Below, in pieces: positions 13,681-18,143 of a stretch of DNA of 18,143 nucleotides. The number at the start of each line of letters is the position of its first letter. Position 1 is the first letter of the stretch. The notes under the pieces were generated by a model. The model saw nothing but the letters and a program-made list of their open reading frames with translations. It ran no database searches and was not told the origin of the DNA. Position numbers and translations under genes: made by a program. Source of the DNA: Gammaproteobacteria bacterium (GTDB taxonomy: Bacteria; Pseudomonadota; Gammaproteobacteria; S012-40); contig JAOTSL010000023.1 in assembly GCA_029864945.1 (NCBI GenBank), positions 1 through 18,143 on the forward strand, in the 5' to 3' direction.

Positions 13681-14595
13681 ATGGTTTCAGCGGTTCAAGA
13701 AAACTATTTTGATTTAGCCGGACTTAATAAGATTAAGTTACAAGCAAAATCAGATTCAAAAGAGGCGCTTAAGTCAGTTGCATCTGAATTTGAGTCAGTT
13801 TTCCTTAAAATGATGTTGAAATCCATGCGTGACGCCAATATGGGTGACGAGCTATTTGATTCCGATTCGGCAAAGTTTTACCGCGAAATGTATGATGACC
13901 AGCTCGCATTAAAGCTATCAAAGGAAGGTGGAATTGGGCTTGCCAGCACACTGGTAAAGCAGCTTGAGCGATACCTTCCTCAAGAGTCATTAAAAACTGA
14001 TGGCGAATTAAAAACAGATGATGTTAACAAAAAGACAAATGTTATGTCTGCTCGGCCCAAGTCCCAGGAAGTAATAAAAACACCTAACGAATTCATCGAG
14101 CAGTTAATGCCACATGCTGAAACCGCAGCAAAAGAAATTGGTGTTACACCAAAAGTATTATTGGCACAGGCTGCACTCGAAACCGGTTGGGGGAAATATG
14201 TAGTGCAGAATAAAGACGGAAAAAGTAGCCATAATCTTTTTAACATAAAAGCAGATAATCGTTGGAGTGGTGAAAATGCATCAATATCCACAATTGAGTA
14301 CATCGGTAATAAGCCGCAAACCCGTCAAGCTAATTTTCGTGTTTATGATTCCTATGAAGAAAGTTTTAAAGATTATGTCAAGTTCTTGAAAGAGAGCCCT
14401 CGTTATTCTGATGCACTGGGAAATACACACAGTGCCGAAGCATTTACAAATTCATTACAAAAAGCGGGCTATGCGACTGACCCGCAGTATGCGAAAAAAA
14501 TCCAACGTATCCTGGGTGATAAACCGATGAATGATGCGTTACTTAATTTTCAAACGATTGAACAAAGCAAAGCGACTAATCAGGTAAGTTTTTAA
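13681..14595 (+). CDS. flgJ: FlgJ, rod cap and peptidoglycan hydrolase
   Basis: A 304-residue two-domain protein. The N-terminal rod-binding domain (about residues 25-100) shows ASEFESVFLKMMLKSMRDANMGDELFDSDSAKFYREMYDDQLALKLSKEGGIGLASTLVKQL. After a charged linker with repeated LKTDGE/LKTDDV, the C-terminal glucosaminidase-type domain (about 137-285) has the catalytic glutamate E167 in LLAQAALETGWGKY, then NLFNIKA and FRVYDSYEESFKDYVKFLKESPRY, and GYATDPQYAKKIQRIL. FlgJ caps the growing rod in the periplasm and cuts peptidoglycan to let it pass. The fused muramidase is usual in beta- and gammaproteobacteria. The ribosome site before ATG 13681 is weak (GTGAG). flgK follows after 22 bases. Confidence 0.96.
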   Translation: MVSAVQENYFDLAGLNKIKLQAKSDSKEALKSVASEFESVFLKMMLKSMRDANMGDELFDSDSAKFYREMYDDQLALKLSKEGGIGLASTLVKQLERYLPQESLKTDGELKTDDVNKKTNVMSARPKSQEVIKTPNEFIEQLMPHAETAAKEIGVTPKVLLAQAALETGWGKYVVQNKDGKSSHNLFNIKADNRWSGENASISTIEYIGNKPQTRQANFRVYDSYEESFKDYVKFLKESPRYSDALGNTHSAEAFTNSLQKAGYATDPQYAKKIQRILGDKPMNDALLNFQTIEQSKATNQVSF

Positions 14596-14617
14596 GCTGA
14601 GTCGATAGGAGTTAATT

Positions 14618-16678
14618 ATGCCTAATGGTGATATGTTGAAAGTTGGAATATCTGGACTTCAGGTATTTCAACGCTCACTTAATACAATTGGCCACAATAT
14701 TTCCAACGTTAACACCGACGGGTATTCTCGGCAAAGGGTTGATTTGGCCACAAGATATCCTTCTGCTTCGGGCAATGGGTTTATTGGCAATGGTGTTCAA
14801 GCGGTTACTACGGAACGACTATTCAGCGAGCATGCTGCAGAGCAGGTTAGGCAGCGAACAGCAACCTCGAGTTATTTTGACGTTTATCACGAATTTGCAT
14901 CACAGGTGGACAATCTTGTTGCTGACCCGGATGCTGGTTTAAGTCCTGCTCTTAATGATTTCTTTGCTTCGTTACAAGAGCTTTCTGATGATCCAGCTTC
15001 TATCCCTGCGCGAAATGTTTTATTAACTGACGCGGGTTCATTGGTGGACCGTTTCGCGACTATGGATTCATGGTTTTCAACGTTGCAGAAAGCGACAAAC
15101 AACAAAATTGCCAATGAGGTATCAGCGATAAATGAGATTGCATCTGCAATAGCCAATCTTAACAAAGATATCATCGTTGCCCGAGGCATTGGTGGAGGGC
15201 AGGAGCCGAATGATTTACTAGACACGCGAGATCATTTGGTTGATCAGTTGTCGGAACATCTAAGTGTGAAAACTGTAAAATCAACAGATGGATCGATAAA
15301 TGTATTTGTGGGTAATGGACAAAGTTTAGTGTTGGCGACTAAGACGATGAAACTGGCGGCCATCAATGATCCTAATGATCCACAAAATAGAGCTGTTGGA
15401 TATATTGACCCGGTAACTGGTGCGGCTTCAGATGTTGGTGATTTTTTAACTGGTGGTGAACTAGGTGGTGCGTTGGCCTTTCGTAAGGAGGTGCTGCAAC
15501 CCTCTATTAATAATTTAGGCCGCTTAGCCTTGGGTATTTCTACAACGTTTAATGCCCAGCATATTCAGGGGCTGGATTTAGATAGCAATTTAGGGACTGA
15601 TTTTTTTGGTGGTTTTTCTAAAATCCCGTCCTTAACAGCTGGTAACCCCGATGTAGTTCAACTCTATGCAACAGGAAATCTTAGTAATGTTAGTGCAGCC
15701 AATATCACAGTTGGCTTGAGTGATGTCAATAATTTAAGTACCAGTGAATATCAACTGACAAATAATGGCGTTGCATTACCCGGAACATCATTTTACTTAA
15801 AAGATCTTTCAACCAATAGAATTGAAACTTTAGTTATTAATGCTGCAGGTCCTCCTACTGAATTTAGTTCGATTACGGCATCAGGTAAAGATATTGGTAT
15901 GGAGATTCAACTTGATGCCTTTCCAGGAGTAAACGACGTATTTTATATTCGCCCAACAAGAAATCCCGCTGGTGAAATAAACGTTGGAATTACAGACCCC
16001 AATTTGATTGCGGCAGCACATCCATTAAGAACAGGCAGTAATTTCTCAACAAATTTGGGTTCAGCATCTATATCTGAAGCAACAATTACCAATATAAATG
16101 ATCTTGATTTTTCGCAACCGGCAACAATTACGTTTACTAACTCAGGTGGTCCAGTTGCCCCCCCAATTGCTGACGAGTACTCAATAACTTATACCGATAG
16201 CTTTTTGGTTCCTCAAACTGTTGGTCCTTTGCCTTATCCGCCAATACCGGGTGATCCGTTACTTTCTACTGTCAGTCAAAATGGATGGAGTGTCGAACTT
16301 TCTGGAGAAGCATTTGTTGGAGATTCTTTTACAGTAACACCAAATACATCCGGTGTTAGTGATAACCGAAATGCAATATTGTTGGGTAACTTACAGAATG
16401 CCGGAACGATGATTGGTGGAAATGCCTCATACCATGATGCTTATAGTGAACTGGTTGTATTAGTGGGTAACGAAACGCATCAGGCTGAAGTTAGTTATCA
16501 ATCACAATATGCGCTTTTGACTCAGGCAAAAGGATTAAAGGATTCATTGTCCGGGGTTAATTTGGATGAAGAAGCGGCCAATATGTTGAAGTTTCAACAA
16601 TCTTATGCTGCAGCTGCGCAGGTCATTAGTGTTGCTGATCAAATTTTTCAGACTTTACTCCAAGCGGTTAGGAGGTAG
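14618..16678 (+). CDS. flgK: FlgK, hook-filament junction protein 1
   Basis: A 686-residue junction protein, well above the Salmonella size (about 550) and like the Pseudomonas form. The N-terminal core helix is LKVGISGLQVFQRSLNTIGHNISNVNTDGYSRQRVDL; the following region has DPDAGLSPALNDFFASLQELSDDPASIPARNVLL. The C-terminal core is LSGVNLDEEAANMLKFQQSYAAAAQVISVADQIFQTLLQAV. Between about 330 and 600 lies a long beta-rich, Thr/Asn/Ser-rich stretch, probably an enlarged surface domain, with proline clusters (PVAPPIAD, LPYPPIPGDP). FlgK is exported with FlgN's help and joins hook to FlgL. GGAG eight bases upstream supports the start. GGAGG at its very end (16671-16675) is the ribosome site for flgL. 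Confidence 0.96.
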   Translation: MPNGDMLKVGISGLQVFQRSLNTIGHNISNVNTDGYSRQRVDLATRYPSASGNGFIGNGVQAVTTERLFSEHAAEQVRQRTATSSYFDVYHEFASQVDNLVADPDAGLSPALNDFFASLQELSDDPASIPARNVLLTDAGSLVDRFATMDSWFSTLQKATNNKIANEVSAINEIASAIANLNKDIIVARGIGGGQEPNDLLDTRDHLVDQLSEHLSVKTVKSTDGSINVFVGNGQSLVLATKTMKLAAINDPNDPQNRAVGYIDPVTGAASDVGDFLTGGELGGALAFRKEVLQPSINNLGRLALGISTTFNAQHIQGLDLDSNLGTDFFGGFSKIPSLTAGNPDVVQLYATGNLSNVSAANITVGLSDVNNLSTSEYQLTNNGVALPGTSFYLKDLSTNRIETLVINAAGPPTEFSSITASGKDIGMEIQLDAFPGVNDVFYIRPTRNPAGEINVGITDPNLIAAAHPLRTGSNFSTNLGSASISEATITNINDLDFSQPATITFTNSGGPVAPPIADEYSITYTDSFLVPQTVGPLPYPPIPGDPLLSTVSQNGWSVELSGEAFVGDSFTVTPNTSGVSDNRNAILLGNLQNAGTMIGGNASYHDAYSELVVLVGNETHQAEVSYQSQYALLTQAKGLKDSLSGVNLDEEAANMLKFQQSYAAAAQVISVADQIFQTLLQAVRR

Positions 16679-16680
16679 TT

Positions 16681-18030
16681 ATGCGCGTTTCAACTAATGC
16701 ACTCACTCAAATATCGCTTAACGCAATGCTTAAACAGCAACTGGATTTAAGTAAAACGCAACTCCAGGTAACCAACGGAAAACGACTTACTGCTCCCTCG
16801 GATGACCCATATGGGTCTGCGCGATCGCTGGATTTAATGGAGTCAGTTAACCAGATTGACCAATATCAGGTTAACTCAAGCTATGCAAAAAACCGATTGT
16901 CATTGGAAGAGGGGACTTTAGATGGTGTAGGGGCAGCTGCACAACGATTGCGTGAATTAATGGTATTAGCAAACAATGATAGTCAGAATGTTGAAACCCG
17001 TCGCTTCATAAAGGAAGAAGTAGATCAACTGTTGGATCAGTTGGTTTCACTGGGAAATACAGTAGATAGTAATGGCGAATATATATTTTCTGGGTTTCAG
17101 GGGAAAACCAAGCCATTCTCTGCTAACAGTTTGGGTGGTTTCGATTATTTTGGTGATGACGGGCAGCGCTTTATTAAAATGAGTGAATCCACATCAATTT
17201 CGATGGGGGATTCGGGTAGTGATGTTTTTTTGAAAATTAAAAATGGAAACGGAACTTTTAAAACTAGTGAAAATGCAACAAATTTGGGTACAGGGATAAT
17301 TGATCCGGGTACCGAGCTTGGTCCATATGTTCCTGGCAACTATCAAGTGAAATTTTTACCGCCTTCGTCAGGGAATTTATATGATCCACAGGAATATTAT
17401 GTTTTAGATTCAGCAGGGGTAATTATTGAGCCCGTCTCTGATGTTGGTAGTACCGAGGCCGCATTTGTTACTGCTATAGAAGGCCGATTAACTAGAGGTG
17501 TCACTTACGAGGAAGGTGCTACCGTACAAGGCCTGGATAAGTTGGGGATTAAAATTTCGTTAACCGGTGCACCGTCAGTTAAAACAACGCCGCCAATGGA
17601 TGTTCCGCTTCCACCACCGGCGGTATATACGCTTGATCAAAATGATGGATTTACTATTGACCCAAGTAATAATCAAAGTATGTTTGAAACGGTAAAGAAT
17701 TTTTCAAATGCACTGGTCTCAGCTCAAAGTAGCCCAGAAGATCTGGCTCACTTTCATAATTCGATGAATAGAGCATTAACGGATCTCGATGAGTCGGTCG
17801 GTCGAGTGCTTGAAATACGCGCCAGGATAGGTGCGCGATTGAATACAGTGGACAAACAATTAAATATCAACGAAGCATTTAGTTTGCAAATGAATACCAC
17901 TCTATCATCAATACAAGATCTTGATTATTCCGAAGCAATTACTCGTTTAAATTTGCAGCTTACTGGGTTGCAGGCAGCCCAAAGTGCTTACACAAAAATA
18001 CAGGGTCTATCGCTGTTTAATTATTTGTAA
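16681..18030 (+). CDS. flgL: FlgL, hook-filament junction protein 3
   Basis: A 449-residue flagellin-like junction protein, longer than the roughly 320 of Salmonella and near the Pseudomonas size. The N terminus MRVSTNALTQISLNAMLKQQLDLSKTQLQVTNGKRLTAPSDDPYGSARSLDL and YAKNRLSLEEGTLDGVGAAAQRLRELMVLANN form the flagellin-type core, followed by NGEYIFSGFQGKTKPF. The C terminus GRVLEIRARIGARLNTVDKQL through LDYSEAITRLNLQLTGLQAAQSAYTKIQGLSLFNYL is the second core. The central insert (about 190-340) includes VPLPPPAVY with PPP at residues 311-313. FlgL links FlgK to the flagellin filament. It begins two bases after the flgK stop with GGAGG at five bases and ends the operon at a strong terminator. 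Confidence 0.96.
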   Translation: MRVSTNALTQISLNAMLKQQLDLSKTQLQVTNGKRLTAPSDDPYGSARSLDLMESVNQIDQYQVNSSYAKNRLSLEEGTLDGVGAAAQRLRELMVLANNDSQNVETRRFIKEEVDQLLDQLVSLGNTVDSNGEYIFSGFQGKTKPFSANSLGGFDYFGDDGQRFIKMSESTSISMGDSGSDVFLKIKNGNGTFKTSENATNLGTGIIDPGTELGPYVPGNYQVKFLPPSSGNLYDPQEYYVLDSAGVIIEPVSDVGSTEAAFVTAIEGRLTRGVTYEEGATVQGLDKLGIKISLTGAPSVKTTPPMDVPLPPPAVYTLDQNDGFTIDPSNNQSMFETVKNFSNALVSAQSSPEDLAHFHNSMNRALTDLDESVGRVLEIRARIGARLNTVDKQLNINEAFSLQMNTTLSSIQDLDYSEAITRLNLQLTGLQAAQSAYTKIQGLSLFNYL

Positions 18031-18053
18031 TTATTTTAATAATATTTTTTTAT

Positions 18054-18084
18054 AAAAGCGGCAATCAATTTGCCGCTTTTTTTT
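18054..18084 (+). terminator. Strong rho-independent terminator after flgL
   Basis: AAAAGCGGCAA (18054-18064) and TTGCCGCTTTT (18070-18080) form a perfect 11-base-pair stem with a TCAAT loop, followed by T to 18084. It begins 23 bases after the flgL stop and closes the flagellar operon. The A run on the left arm would also allow some termination from the other side. Confidence 0.92.
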
Positions 18085-18089
18085 GCAAG

Positions 18090-18126
18090 GAAAATACTTG
18101 CCGCAATTCTACGGTGAAAATACTTG
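18090..18126. repeat. Direct repeat GAAAATACTTG near window end
   Basis: GAAAATACTTG occurs at 18090-18100 and 18116-18126, 26 bases apart, and a partial copy GAAAATAATTC starts at 18131. The spacing is between two and three helical turns. It lies between the flgL terminator and whatever gene follows outside the window. Confidence 0.5.
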
Positions 18127-18143
18127 TAATGAAAATAATTCGA

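Overview
The window is an AT-rich stretch of a polar-flagellate gammaproteobacterium. The evidence is the gene order flgN-flgM-flgA / cheV-cheR-flgBCDE / flgFGHIJKL as in Pseudomonas, Vibrio and marine relatives, a two-domain muramidase-type FlgJ, long Pseudomonas-like FlgE, FlgK and FlgL, and promoters that read as sigma-54 and sigma-28 sites. The low GC and the arsenosugar gene suggest a marine organism, but genus cannot be told from this sequence alone.

Layout. (1) 67-2363, plus strand: three tightly overlapping genes: a radical SAM protein of the ArsS (arsenosugar biosynthesis) family and two small transferases of the kinds known as rSAM/selenodomain-associated transferases 2 and 1. (2) 2387-4113, minus strand: flgN and flgM (chaperone and anti-sigma-28), preceded by a good sigma-28 promoter, then flgA (P-ring chaperone) with its own sigma-54 promoter. 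(3) 4419-6336, plus strand: cheV and cheR, with a sigma-28-like promoter before cheV. (4) 6590-9806: flgB, flgC, flgD, flgE (rod, hook cap, hook) behind a sigma-54 promoter and closed by a rho-independent terminator. (5) 9968-13481: flgF, flgG, flgH, flgI (rod, L and P rings), with sigma-54-like sites before flgF and before flgG and a long hairpin after flgI. (6) 13681-18030: flgJ, flgK, flgL (rod muramidase, two hook-filament junction proteins), ending in a strong terminator at 18054-18084.

How the parts work together. FlgA and FlgI build the P ring, FlgH the L ring, FlgB/C/F/G the rod, FlgJ digests peptidoglycan for the rod, FlgD caps the growing hook of FlgE, and FlgK/FlgL join hook to filament. 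FlgN escorts FlgK and FlgL. FlgM holds sigma-28 inactive until the hook is finished and FlgM is exported. CheV and CheR tune receptor signalling to the motor. The promoter types fit this order: sigma-54 for hook-basal body genes, sigma-28 for flgMN and cheVR.

I do not see an undescribed system. The points most worth a second look are the arsS-transferase trio beside the flagellar cluster, the chained ATGA overlaps at 1717-1746, the palindrome and tandem repeat between flgA and cheV, the apparent separate promoter for flgG, and the PPP tracts in several flagellar proteins.
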